NCBI RefSeq assembly: GCF_900094565.1
Contig: NZ_FMAF01000013.1
Coordinates: 62,001 to 126,000, forward strand
Source of the DNA: Martinezella lusitana
Lineage (GTDB): Bacteria; Pseudomonadota; Alphaproteobacteria; Rhizobiales; Rhizobiaceae
Length of the DNA: 64,000 nt
Reading direction: 5' to 3'
Shown here: piece after piece, positions 54,047 through 61,278 of the stretch
Layout of the letters: every line of letters begins with the position of its first letter
Numbering within the stretch: the stretch's first letter is position 1
Notes under the pieces: generated by a model
Told to the model about the DNA's origin: nothing
Database searches by the model: none
What the model saw: the letters and a program-made list of their open reading frames with translations, nothing else
Made by a program: the position numbers and the translations under genes

Positions 54047-54268
54047 ATGTCGCTGGTATCACGCGGTCTCGGTATCGGCGTCCTGACACCGGCGGCGCTA
54101 TCGGAAAGCCGCTGGCGCGATGCCGTCGAGGTCATCGAGGCGCCGGATTTCAGCCCGAAAGTCGTCAACTGGCTGATGCATCGCCCGCAGGCCGGACGCC
54201 TCGCCCGCCCGATCGCAACCTTCGGCGAAGCGCTGAAGGTTGCGCTGAAAACAAGAGGCCGTTTTTGA
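54035..54268 (+). pseudogene. Remnant of a LysR-type regulator (C-terminal end)
   Basis: The plus-strand frame reads RLRMSLVSRGLGIGVLTPAA, AVEVIEAPDFSPKVVNWLMH and RPQAGRLARPIATFGEALKV to a stop at 54266-54268. This is the end of a LysR effector domain. The DNA-binding part is absent. It abuts the MFS remnant on the other strand. Together they are what remains of a divergent regulator/transporter pair. Confidence 0.72.
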
Positions 54269-54279
54269 CAAGGGCAAGT

Positions 54280-54326
54280 TGGAGCGGGTGAAGGGAATCG
54301 AACCCTCGTATTCAGCTTGGGAAGCT
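54280..54326 (-). other. 3' half of tRNA-Gly(CCC), predicted attachment site
   Basis: On the minus strand this is the last 47 nt of a glycine tRNA: anticodon loop TTCCCAA (anticodon CCC), GCTGA stem, T-arm GAGGGTTCGATTCCCTT, acceptor strand CACCCGC and CCA. The 5' half is missing, and the sequence to the right does not fold as its D arm. This is the usual scar where an element has inserted in a tRNA 3' end. The intact tRNA should lie at the other (right) end of the element. Confidence 0.82.
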
Positions 54327-54526
54327 CGACTTGTTGTCGATGGTTCTAGCACTTAGATGTAAAACTCCGCCGTTTGCGCGCGAAAAAGCCCTTTAGTATC
54401 AATACGGATGTAAAACCGATAATGTTTCAGTTCGGGCAAAATGTGTCGTCATAAGAAGGTTGACAGGCGGTTAATTTCCGGTCACAGAGCTGTTGACTTC
54501 CACAGAAGTGTTAAAGGCACTATCTT
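54327..54526. other. Island left edge and hicAB promoter region
   Basis: This 200-bp AT-rich stretch has no gene. The perfect inverted repeat ACTTC-CACA-GAAGT (54495-54508) lies about 20 bp before the hicA ATG and could be a HicB operator. A TTGACT -35-like element overlaps it. No obvious -10 at correct spacing is seen. Confidence 0.4.
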
Positions 54527-54715
54527 ATGAATGCCGCCGAGCTTAAGAAGCTTCTCACCAAAAATGGCTGCAAATTCGAGAACCATCGCGGCGGTAGCGG
54601 TCACATAACCGTCAGACGTGGGGAACGTATCAGCGTGATGCCCGTTCATGGGAGTAGTAAGGAACTGGGCAAAGGTCTCGTCGCTAAAATTCTAAAAGAC
54701 CTAGGGATAAAATAA
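54527..54715 (+). CDS. hicA: HicA family mRNA-interferase toxin
   Basis: A 62-aa toxin with a double-stranded RNA-binding-like fold that cleaves mRNA and arrests growth. The catalytic His is His26 in HRGGSGHITVRRGER, and the C-terminal MPVHGSSKELGKGLVAKILK is the family signature. The ATG follows AAAGG at suitable distance. The stop overlaps the hicB start by 1 bp, as in other hicAB operons. Confidence 0.93.
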   Translation: MNAAELKKLLTKNGCKFENHRGGSGHITVRRGERISVMPVHGSSKELGKGLVAKILKDLGIK

Positions 54716-55167
54716 TGGGCAGGTATTATGAACTCACGATCGCAATGGATGAGGCTGAGGACGGCACTCATTCTTGGATGGTAACGGCACCAGCATTTCC
54801 GGAAGTCACCACCTTCGGAGATACGCAGCCAGAAGCTTGCCTTGAAGGTCTGAAGGCGATTGAGGAAGCGATCTCCGCTCGCATTGCGGCTGGAGAGGAT
54901 CTTCCCCTGCCGCTTGATAGCTCCAATGGCATTGTTCGCTCCGTAGAGGTTCCGCTGCTAACCTATTTCAAATGCGCACTGTATATGATCTGCAGATTCA
55001 AGGACGTTTCACGCGCAGATTTGGCGCGCCGTCTCGGCTGGCATCGAGAACAGGTGGATCGATTATTCAGGATCGACCACAAATCACAGATTGACCAAAT
55101 TGAGGCGGCTTTCAAGGCTATAGATGTGTCTATTGGAGTAGACATCCCTCTTCCTCAAGCTGCATAA
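54715..55167 (+). CDS. hicB: HicB family antitoxin with C-terminal DNA-binding domain
   Basis: A 150-aa antitoxin. The N-terminal HicB domain has YYELTIAMDEAEDGTHSWMV, PAFPEVTTFGDTQPEACLEG and LKAIEEAISARIAAGE. The C-terminal part is a helix-turn-helix (VSRADLARRLGWHREQVDRL then IEAAFKAIDVSIGV). HicB neutralises HicA and represses the operon. The start overlaps hicA by 1 bp. A good hairpin terminator follows. Confidence 0.93.
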   Translation: MGRYYELTIAMDEAEDGTHSWMVTAPAFPEVTTFGDTQPEACLEGLKAIEEAISARIAAGEDLPLPLDSSNGIVRSVEVPLLTYFKCALYMICRFKDVSRADLARRLGWHREQVDRLFRIDHKSQIDQIEAAFKAIDVSIGVDIPLPQAA

Positions 55168-55179
55168 TCGCCAATGAGA

Positions 55180-55201
55180 AAACCCCGCTAATGCGGGGTT
55201 T
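55180..55201 (+). terminator. Intrinsic terminator of hicAB
   Basis: A 9-bp stem AAACCCCGC (55180-55188) and GCGGGGTTT (55193-55201) has a TAAT loop. It lies 13 bp after the hicB stop. The A-rich left arm makes it work for the opposite strand as well, where the ATPase gene ends at 55250. Confidence 0.85.
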
Positions 55202-55249
55202 CGCCTTTCAGTGTGGCTGGTCATCCATCAATACCTGTTTAATGGATAT

Positions 55250-56530
55250 TCAAACTCCGCCGAGGGAACTCAGCTTGGTGGACGAGCGCAGGAAAAAGAG
55301 GAAGTACGGTTCCAGGATATTCAGAATGTTCTCGTCCCATTCTAGGATTGGCACGCGAGGCGATAGGTTTTTTGAGAGCGGTGTATCCATCTGAGAAAGC
55401 GCCTGACTAATGCTCGAGCCAACCGGTTTCTCATCGATTGTTATGCGCTGTACACGATCGAGCAAGTTGTCATAGGTGAAAGTCAACTGAGGGGGGGCGT
55501 CGCTGATAGCTAGAAGCACTGATCTGTAAACGTCCCCAGTTGACCCGTCGCTAAAGCGAAATTGTTTCCGCTCCTGGCCGCGCTCTTTTGGTCCAGAGTG
55601 TAGGCCGTCGACTACGGAGGAATAATCCGACATCGCCGAGGTCCGTTCGAATGTTCGCGCAAGATCCGCCTCATTCACCTCGATTCGCGCCATCTGATCA
55701 AGTTGTTCCGTGACGGCTTTCTCGCGGCACAAGTTGAGGCAAAGGCTTTGCATCAACTGCGGGCTACCAAATGCTTCGGCTGCAAGTCGCTCAATAACAG
55801 AATTAGCTAGGTCGATATTCAACTTCGGGAACCCTAATTTCCCGATGACTTGAAGCTCGTTGATATCCCAATAACCGATATTAACCGCCGCAATTCGACC
55901 ACTTAACTCTGGGTTGCTTCGAACCACGTCATCTGATCTGTGGGGGACAGATGCCGCACAAATTTTAACGCCCCGCTCGGCAGCGAACTTTACCTGTCTG
56001 CCAAGTTCACCTTGGACATCCTTGGGAATGTAATGGAAGTCATCGATGAAGAGTATGAAATCGCTGTTGGCAATCTCTGCGATCACGCCCGGAAGGCCGC
56101 CGACCCGCCGAGTTTTAGTGACAGCAGAACTCCCTGTTAACGAAGAAGTTAGCGAGCCCGTTGCCTCTCCCTTGACCAGTATCGCCGAAATGCCACCTTT
56201 CATACTGCCACTTATTGACCCTGTCGTCGCAGTTACGTCGGTCTCTGACTCGGTATCCGCTCCACCCATCCATTGGATCGCCTGATCCCAAAGATCATCT
56301 GCCTTGGTAATGGTGGCACCCGAAACGAGAATGATTAAGTTGGGATCGACGAGTTTGTGGATCAGTACAGACTTTCCAGCCTTCGATGGACCTGAAACCG
56401 ACGCAACTACCTTCGGGGTGTCTAGAGCGTCTCTTAGCAGTTCTTCAAGTTTCAAATCGCGTCGATCCACGTAAGTGTGAACCGGCGTGTCATTAGGTGT
56501 AAAAACTTCTGTCGCGCGCAATTTTGACAT
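55250..56530 (-). CDS. P-loop ATPase of unknown function with Gly/Ser/Thr-rich insert
   Basis: A 426-aa cytoplasmic ATPase. Walker A is ASVSGPSKAGKSVLIHKL (Gly47-Ser54) and Walker B is SDFILFIDDFHYIPKD (Asp163/164), with a sensor-like VKICAASVPHRSDD next. Between them (about 98-140) lies a low-complexity insert, TATTGSISGSMKGGISAILV followed by KGEATGSLTSSLTGSS. The C-terminal helical half has AEAFGSPQLMQSLCLNLC, a STAND/AAA-like winged helix. It stands alone between hicAB and the SEC-C gene. I recall similar ATPases in mobile islands, but no function can be assigned. The ATG at 56530 follows GGGGATTGAA. Confidence 0.72.
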   Translation of the reverse strand: MSKLRATEVFTPNDTPVHTYVDRRDLKLEELLRDALDTPKVVASVSGPSKAGKSVLIHKLVDPNLIILVSGATITKADDLWDQAIQWMGGADTESETDVTATTGSISGSMKGGISAILVKGEATGSLTSSLTGSSAVTKTRRVGGLPGVIAEIANSDFILFIDDFHYIPKDVQGELGRQVKFAAERGVKICAASVPHRSDDVVRSNPELSGRIAAVNIGYWDINELQVIGKLGFPKLNIDLANSVIERLAAEAFGSPQLMQSLCLNLCREKAVTEQLDQMARIEVNEADLARTFERTSAMSDYSSVVDGLHSGPKERGQERKQFRFSDGSTGDVYRSVLLAISDAPPQLTFTYDNLLDRVQRITIDEKPVGSSISQALSQMDTPLSKNLSPRVPILEWDENILNILEPYFLFFLRSSTKLSSLGGV

Positions 56531-56633
56531 TTCAATCCCCTGACTTGACCGCAACTTACGCGAAAGCGCGAACAGTTCAAAGGTTGATTTTTTTCAGTAC
56601 GCGTGACGCCCCACCTCTAAAACAGCGATAGGC

Positions 56634-56885
56634 ATGCTTGGCACGTTGCTGAACGGACTGAAGAAGCATGAGGCGCACCGAGCAGCGTTCGAAACGATAT
56701 ATATCTTGGTGCTTCCAAGAGTGTGGTCCATGCGCCTCTCCGGGCTCGTGCGCTGGCGCCTAGCTTTCATCTCCCCTGCTGATGATAGCGAGCTTGCTGA
56801 ACTTCTGTGGTTCGACGCGAACATGAATGCCCGACAAATTACGCTCGACGTAAGTCTGTTAGAACACGTTCCAGAAACGGCATAG
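56634..56885 (+). CDS. Small hypothetical protein
   Basis: An 83-aa open frame with the ending LWFDANMNARQITLDVSLLE. It resembles no family I know. A weak ribosome site (GATAGGC) precedes the ATG. The frame on the other strand (56594-56824) is similar in length but more basic, so the plus reading is preferred. It could be spurious. Confidence 0.35.
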   Translation: MLGTLLNGLKKHEAHRAAFETIYILVLPRVWSMRLSGLVRWRLAFISPADDSELAELLWFDANMNARQITLDVSLLEHVPETA

Positions 56886-56943
56886 CGACGGACAAATTAG
56901 AAATGTGGTTGCATGTTGATAATGTTAGCGATGGGCAGCAGGT

Positions 56944-57855
56944 ATGGGCGAAGCAAAACGAAAAAGAGAAGCCGTCTTGAATGGGCCATGCCCTTGTGGG
57001 TCAACGAAAGCATCTCGGCTCTGCTGTTTCAATGGTCGCGACTGGCATAAGCCGCCGGCCGTTCTCGGCCTAAAGTCGCTTCCGCCGGCGTCTCAAGTTG
57101 AGAAGTGCTATATGCGTGAACTCGGTTCATGCGTCGCTCCCATTTCCGGCGAGCATTTGATTTCACAGTCGGTAATCGAGATATTGAAAGACGACGGTGA
57201 ATTCACAATCAGCGGCATGCCGTGGCAGGAAGCGGGCGAGGAAAAGATACTCGCACCGCAGAGCCTTCGAACAAACTGCCTTTGCGTCAAGCATAACAGT
57301 GCGCTGCATCGCCTTGATGATGCTGCCAGCTATCTATTTGGCTCTCTCAAGTCATTTCTTGAATGTGACAACGGATTCAGACATGCAATCGTAGCGGGTC
57401 ACGACATTGAGCGCTGGCTGCTGAAAACAGCTAAAGCCTTCGCTGTCTCGGGCAATTTCGCACGGGGGAGAGCGCCCCTGTCCGGCGTTTTCTCACAGAG
57501 CACCGGCGTGTTGGATATGCTCGATAACCCGCACCAATGGGCGAACGGTGCGGGCCTCTACTGCTTGATGAAGACCGGCGATCTCGCCGAAAATCACAAA
57601 CGGTTCCAGCTCCAACCTCTTACCAACGATAGAGACGAAATCGAGGCGCTGCAGCTCAACATTTTGGGTCTATCATTCATACTACAACTCGCGCCATTCG
57701 ACGCTACGAAGCATGCGTATTTGCAAGGAGCACAATTCCGCCCCGGACGTATCCTCGTTTGTTACCCGAAATCAACAAACTGGCTCACTCTAAGTTGGGT
57801 GGACGGGCATGTGCACAAGGAGATGACACTGCATTACCAAGGCCCAGCGCCTTGA
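56944..57855 (+). CDS. SEC-C motif protein with HNH-like Cys/His cluster
   Basis: A 303-aa protein. The N terminus has a SEC-C zinc motif, GPCPCGSTKASRLCCFNG (Cys16, Cys18, Cys27, Cys28), after a basic GEAKRKREA. A second cluster follows: KCYMRELGSC, PISGEHLISQSVIEIL and NCLCVKHNSALHRLD, which match an HNH-nuclease finger (C-x-C pair, EH, then C-x-C..HN). The rest is helical and unassigned. The HNH assignment is inference. It is in the island next to the ATPase gene and ends at a hairpin shared with the lysis cassette. Confidence 0.65.
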   Translation: MGEAKRKREAVLNGPCPCGSTKASRLCCFNGRDWHKPPAVLGLKSLPPASQVEKCYMRELGSCVAPISGEHLISQSVIEILKDDGEFTISGMPWQEAGEEKILAPQSLRTNCLCVKHNSALHRLDDAASYLFGSLKSFLECDNGFRHAIVAGHDIERWLLKTAKAFAVSGNFARGRAPLSGVFSQSTGVLDMLDNPHQWANGAGLYCLMKTGDLAENHKRFQLQPLTNDRDEIEALQLNILGLSFILQLAPFDATKHAYLQGAQFRPGRILVCYPKSTNWLTLSWVDGHVHKEMTLHYQGPAP

Positions 57856-57862
57856 TTTCCGA

Positions 57863-57895
57863 GAAGCCGCCGACTTCCGCAGGCGGCTTCCTTTC
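57863..57895 (+). terminator. Terminator of the SEC-C gene
   Basis: A 9-bp stem GAAGCCGCC (57863-57871) and GGCGGCTTC (57882-57890) with a 10-nt loop is followed by CTTTCTT. It lies 8 bp after the stop and separates the gene from the convergent holin. Confidence 0.78.
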
Positions 57896-57901
57896 TTCCT
57901 G

Positions 57902-58225
57902 TTAACCGGCAATCCGCCGAGAGAACCACTTCTGAAACAGCACCTCCGTCCCGCGTGGCCCAAGGTAGGCCAGCCCGGCAATCAGGCCCGTTGTTGCCGG
58001 TGGTCCAACGTTCAAATAGGAGGCAATCCCCTCCCCTATGAACGCCATTCCGAAGGCTACCGGGATTTCCCAAAGCAGTTCGATGCCGAAGAATTTCCGG
58101 CGACCCTTGCGCGCTTCGTTGCTATGCCACATCGCGCGGCCCAACATGGCGCCGACAATAGTGGAGAGTGCGCCGCCACCCCAAGCGTTCAGCAGTTCGT
58201 AAAGCGAATTGTATTTATCCGACAT
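57902..58225 (-). CDS. Phage holin, LydA type (holin superfamily III)
   Basis: A 107-aa membrane protein. It has LYELLNAWGGGALSTIVGAM, LGRAMWHSNEARKGRRKFFG, LLWEIPVAFGMAFIGEGIAS and AGLAYLGPRGTEVLF, matching the LydA-type holin family. Holins open the inner membrane so that endolysin reaches the wall. The ATG overlaps the outer-spanin stop by 1 bp (TGATG). It is last in the lysis cassette. Confidence 0.82.
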   Translation of the reverse strand: MSDKYNSLYELLNAWGGGALSTIVGAMLGRAMWHSNEARKGRRKFFGIELLWEIPVAFGMAFIGEGIASYLNVGPPATTGLIAGLAYLGPRGTEVLFQKWFSRRIAG

Positions 58226-58443
58226 CAATCTGACTTTCCGCAGTAGAGGGCATAGCGTCCGCGATGCCGGGCGATGCTGACGGCGGCGGGGCGGTCATGT
58301 GCTACAAGGTAGCTGTTGGTTTCTGGACGCGGATCGATCGGCACCAGAAGGTCGCACGGCTCAATCGCCTTGGCCGTCGGGCTGCACGCAGCCACCGAGC
58401 AACAGGCACAAATCAGCATCGTCAGCCTGAATAGCTTGTTCAT
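58225..58443 (-). CDS. Outer-membrane lipoprotein spanin (Rz1-like)
   Basis: A 72-aa lipoprotein. The signal region MNKLFRLTMLICACCSVAAC gives lipobox Cys20, so it goes to the outer membrane. The mature part is Pro-rich (LLVPIDPRPETNSYLV) and short, as in o-spanins. Its start lies inside the inner-spanin gene in another frame (83 bp of overlap), the classic Rz/Rz1 layout. The stop overlaps the holin start. Confidence 0.78.
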   Translation of the reverse strand: MNKLFRLTMLICACCSVAACSPTAKAIEPCDLLVPIDPRPETNSYLVAHDRPAAVSIARHRGRYALYCGKSD

Positions 58444-58606
58444 CGATCTTTTGTCCGTCTTTGAGGATGGTGACGCGGCCCGCTTGAAGCGTTGCCACGA
58501 TCTCGGCTATGGCCGCATGTCTGCCGGCCAGATAGGCGGGCGCAATCGCCAAGGCGGCACCGATCACGATGCCGCCGCCGATCTTAATATAGTCGAATGG
58601 CGTCAT
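58361..58606 (-). CDS. Inner-membrane spanin (Rz-like)
   Basis: An 81-aa protein with an N-terminal membrane segment (YIKIGGGIVIGAALAIAPAY) and a helical periplasmic part (HAAIAEIVATLQAGRVTILK). It is shorter than lambda Rz but has the same order and overlap with the Rz1-like gene. The ATG at 58606 overlaps the endolysin stop by 4 bp (ATGA). Spanins fuse the two membranes at the end of lysis. Confidence 0.75.
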   Translation of the reverse strand: MTPFDYIKIGGGIVIGAALAIAPAYLAGRHAAIAEIVATLQAGRVTILKDGQKIDEQAIQADDADLCLLLGGCVQPDGQGD

Positions 58607-59247
58607 GAGAGCTTCCGCCACGCGAGATAGACTGTGAGAACAACAACGATCAGCGCGATAGCCATCCGCAGCCAATCGCCGGAAGAGAGATCGCCCTGTT
58701 GCGCCGAAACGATTTCGACGGCCTTCACAAGCGGCTCTTGAGCGACAGGTGCCGCCGCACCCATGCCACCGGCAACGAGCGCGACGGCCTTGGATTTGGC
58801 TCGCGTCTCCGTCTCCGCCGTGTACTTGGCACCAGCAACCGGCCCCTTCGAAGGATATTGCTTCCAAGGCAATTGCCAGTGGGGGCCATCCTTGAATGTC
58901 TTCCAGTCTCCGCCCCACTCGATAGCAATGCGGAGTTCCTTCGCCGCCTGTTTCATGGCCTTGACGATCTTGTGGTAAAGCGGCCAATCCCAAGAGACCG
59001 AGCCGTTGACGACGGGCGCAAGATCGACCGCATGGCCATAGCCATTCTCCGCGCGCAGATGCCGCGAATTCATCGTCGTGGATGCGCCGGATGTGACCAT
59101 CTCTTTTTGGCGTCCAATGTCGCGGACGCCCTCAAGCACGGTGAAATCAACCTCCGTGATCTGGATTGCACGACGGACGACGCGCACAAGATCGGGGTGA
59201 ACGCCAATAAGGCGCGAATTGCTTCGCGCCGACAGCGTGTAAGCCAT
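58603..59247 (-). CDS. M15 family peptidase endolysin with C-terminal membrane anchor
   Basis: A 214-aa D-Ala-D-Ala carboxypeptidase/L-Ala-D-Glu endopeptidase type enzyme. The metal site is given by RHLRAENGYGHAVDLAP (His and Asp) and KDGPHWQLPW (second His), with catalytic Glu and Trp in AIEWGGDWKTF. A C-terminal membrane segment (MAIALIVVVLTVYLAWRKL) follows a linker rich in Ala/Glu/Lys; such anchors are seen in endolysins of alphaproteobacterial phages. The ATG at 59247 follows GGAGAGAGACT. It opens the lysis cassette. Confidence 0.86.
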   Translation of the reverse strand: MAYTLSARSNSRLIGVHPDLVRVVRRAIQITEVDFTVLEGVRDIGRQKEMVTSGASTTMNSRHLRAENGYGHAVDLAPVVNGSVSWDWPLYHKIVKAMKQAAKELRIAIEWGGDWKTFKDGPHWQLPWKQYPSKGPVAGAKYTAETETRAKSKAVALVAGGMGAAAPVAQEPLVKAVEIVSAQQGDLSSGDWLRMAIALIVVVLTVYLAWRKLS

Positions 59248-59278
59248 AGTCTCTCTCCATATTTTGGGGGTAAAAATT

Positions 59279-59302
59279 GCACCATATAACTTTACATGGT
59301 GC
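59279..59302. promoter_or_regulatory. Inverted repeat before the DUF4160/DUF2442 pair
   Basis: GCACCAT (59279-59285) and ATGGTGC (59296-59302) are separated by 10 bp. The repeat lies in the 95-bp gap between the endolysin and DUF4160 genes. It is a candidate operator for the HTH domain of the second protein. Confidence 0.6.
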
Positions 59303-59342
59303 ATAATATGCCCTATGTTTCCCCCATCGAAGTGAGGGGCAT

Positions 59343-59585
59343 ATGGGCAAGCTGGTTCAAATCGGAAACATCGTCATTCGGGTTTACGCGAACGACCATT
59401 TGCCGCCGCACTTCCATATCATCACCCCCAATGGGGATGCCTTGGTGGACATCGAAACGCTGGAAATCCTACGCGGCAAGCTGGCGCACAAGGCACGAGA
59501 CACCGCCCTTGGATGGGCGCACAAGAACAAGGCGGCTATCGCCGCCGAATGGAACCGGACCAATCCCCGCTTTCCCATCGCTTGA
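59343..59585 (+). CDS. DUF4160 family protein
   Basis: An 80-aa protein with GKLVQIGNIVIRVYANDHLP, the family PPHFHIITPNGDALVDI motif (His pair), and a final LGWAHKNKAAIAAEWNRTNP. DUF4160 proteins are often the first gene of a pair with DUF2442; toxin-antitoxin activity is suspected but not shown. The ATG follows GAGGGGCAT. The second gene begins 14 bp later. Confidence 0.85.
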   Translation: MGKLVQIGNIVIRVYANDHLPPHFHIITPNGDALVDIETLEILRGKLAHKARDTALGWAHKNKAAIAAEWNRTNPRFPIA

Positions 59586-59599
59586 GGAAGGAAACGAAA

Positions 59600-60079
59600 A
59601 TGGACATGCCGCGCATCGAAAGTGTAACGCCAGCGTCAAACATGACGCTGGAAATTCAATGGAAGGGTGCCCCGGCATCCACCGCAAATCTCGTAGGCTG
59701 GATTGCGACCGGCGGCGAACTGCTCGCCCCACTTAAGTCGCCCGATGTCTGGAAAACCGCGACCGTTTCAGACTATGGCGCAACAGTCGAATGGGCCGGC
59801 GACGATCTGGCGATTGATGCCTTTCACCTTTTCCAAATCGCGGAAGATCAGCGCGATTTCGCGGTTGAGGATCTGCGCAGATGGCAGGAAGAAATTGGGC
59901 TTTCCAACAACGAGGCGGCGGATTTCCTTGGCGTCAGTCTGCGCACATGGAAAAACTACCGCGCGGGTGCACCGGTCAGCCATGCCGTCAAGATGCTGCT
60001 GCGCGCGAGCCAACGCGATCCGCTGTTAATGCACGCTCATTACCGGCCGCGCCAGACCGGCAGGCCGAAAGCTGCCTAG
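59600..60079 (+). CDS. DUF2442 protein with C-terminal helix-turn-helix
   Basis: A 159-aa protein. The N-terminal part is DUF2442-like (RIESVTPASNMTLEIQWKGA, then LLAPLKSPDVWKTATVSDYG and WAGDDLAIDAFHLFQIAEDQ). The C-terminal part is a Cro-type helix-turn-helix (WQEEIGLSNNEAADFLGVSL and RTWKNYRAGAPVSHAVKMLL). The fusion suggests it represses its own operon, as an antitoxin would. The ATG at 59600 follows AAGGAAACGAAA. The inverted repeat at 59279-59302 is its probable site. Confidence 0.8.
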   Translation: MDMPRIESVTPASNMTLEIQWKGAPASTANLVGWIATGGELLAPLKSPDVWKTATVSDYGATVEWAGDDLAIDAFHLFQIAEDQRDFAVEDLRRWQEEIGLSNNEAADFLGVSLRTWKNYRAGAPVSHAVKMLLRASQRDPLLMHAHYRPRQTGRPKAA

Positions 60080-60279
60080 CCGCCCCGGCGGGCTCTCTGG
60101 CTAACGCAACCAAAGACGACGAAAATAACGTATCGGATGGGCATCCCCTGGCCCCCTAGAAAAATAGTGGCCCAACAGCACAATTGACGTGAGTATTCCG
60201 CGATCATAATGGGACGCTAACCGATTGCAAATTTTACACACACAACTGAATATTCAGATTGTTAATATCGGGAGAAAGC

Positions 60280-61149
60280 ATGATTTCCTTGCTCCACACA
60301 CTGTTGGAACTCGGCCACTCCACCTCGCAGAACTTGGAATTCGCTCATTCGCCCGATGTAAAGGTCAGCTACGGAGAAGAGACGATTACTGAAACGAATT
60401 TGCTGGAGATCAGGCGGCGCCATCCGCACAAAGTGACACTGCTGACATTTTCAAAATCGCAGGAAAGCAAGAACACCGGGGCCGACTGGGAGTGGCATAT
60501 TATCGGAAAAGTCTACACGCTGAAGATGCGCGTACAAGCCAAGAGAATTCATAAGGCCGGCGGAATTGGAAACCTGAGGCAGATGGGCAAAGGAGCCGCC
60601 AAACCGCAGATAGATTTGCTCATTGAAGATGCAAAAGCGAACGGTCTCTTTCCTGCATACTGCTTTTATTGCGCCGAACCCCAAAGGTCTTACTGGGTGA
60701 AGGGAACCGTAGAAGAAGAAGCCGAAGCGTTCGAAACCGGTTGCCTGATTGCGGACGCTGAAACTGTGAAATCACAAACGCCAAAAAAACTTGATGAGAT
60801 CGAAAACGATACCGTTCCCTGGCATTTTTTGTGTGCGAGACACAAGTTCTCATCGAGTCGAGGCCCCTATATTAGGCGATTTCAGGAAGACGTTCCGATT
60901 GAGCGATATGTCGGGCAATTTGTAGAAGAAGTCATCCCGTCCTATGAAGAGCGCGCGACCAATATTGGACTGCCTACGATCTTCCAGCTGAACGACAGGC
61001 GCTCTAGGCTTGACGAGAGAAAAGGGATATCCCGCACGCCTGAGGTCGTCGATAAAGAGATCATTCCAGAGGATTTTGAAAGGCGCGGAATAACCAGATT
61101 TTTAAGGATCGACATGCGGAAACCCGATCTGTTTGCGATAAGAGCCTGA
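60280..61149 (+). CDS. DUF6615-like protein with a PD-(D/E)XK-type signature
   Basis: A 289-aa protein. The N-terminal region has SYGEETITETNLLEIRRRHP, KNTGADWEWHIIGKVYTLKM and RVQAKRIHKAGGIG. The order E34, D69-x-E71, then Q86-A-K88 fits a PD-(D/E)XK nuclease core. A Cys-rich segment (AYCFYCAEPQRSYWV) and later HFLCARHKF suggest a zinc site. I recall such sequences as DUF6615. The ATG at 60280 has GGGAGAAAGC upstream. It is an isolated gene between the DUF2442 and tail genes. Nuclease activity is inferred. Confidence 0.68.
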   Translation: MISLLHTLLELGHSTSQNLEFAHSPDVKVSYGEETITETNLLEIRRRHPHKVTLLTFSKSQESKNTGADWEWHIIGKVYTLKMRVQAKRIHKAGGIGNLRQMGKGAAKPQIDLLIEDAKANGLFPAYCFYCAEPQRSYWVKGTVEEEAEAFETGCLIADAETVKSQTPKKLDEIENDTVPWHFLCARHKFSSSRGPYIRRFQEDVPIERYVGQFVEEVIPSYEERATNIGLPTIFQLNDRRSRLDERKGISRTPEVVDKEIIPEDFERRGITRFLRIDMRKPDLFAIRA

Positions 61150-61278
61150 CCATCCGACTTATCAAGGCTAAGGCGACGCAGGCCGTCACATCGACGGACA
61201 TTTGTATCCAGAAACATTATAGAATGGCTACGTTGGACCGAAAGCGGAAATGAACAAGCCACGCTGACGCTCCAACGA

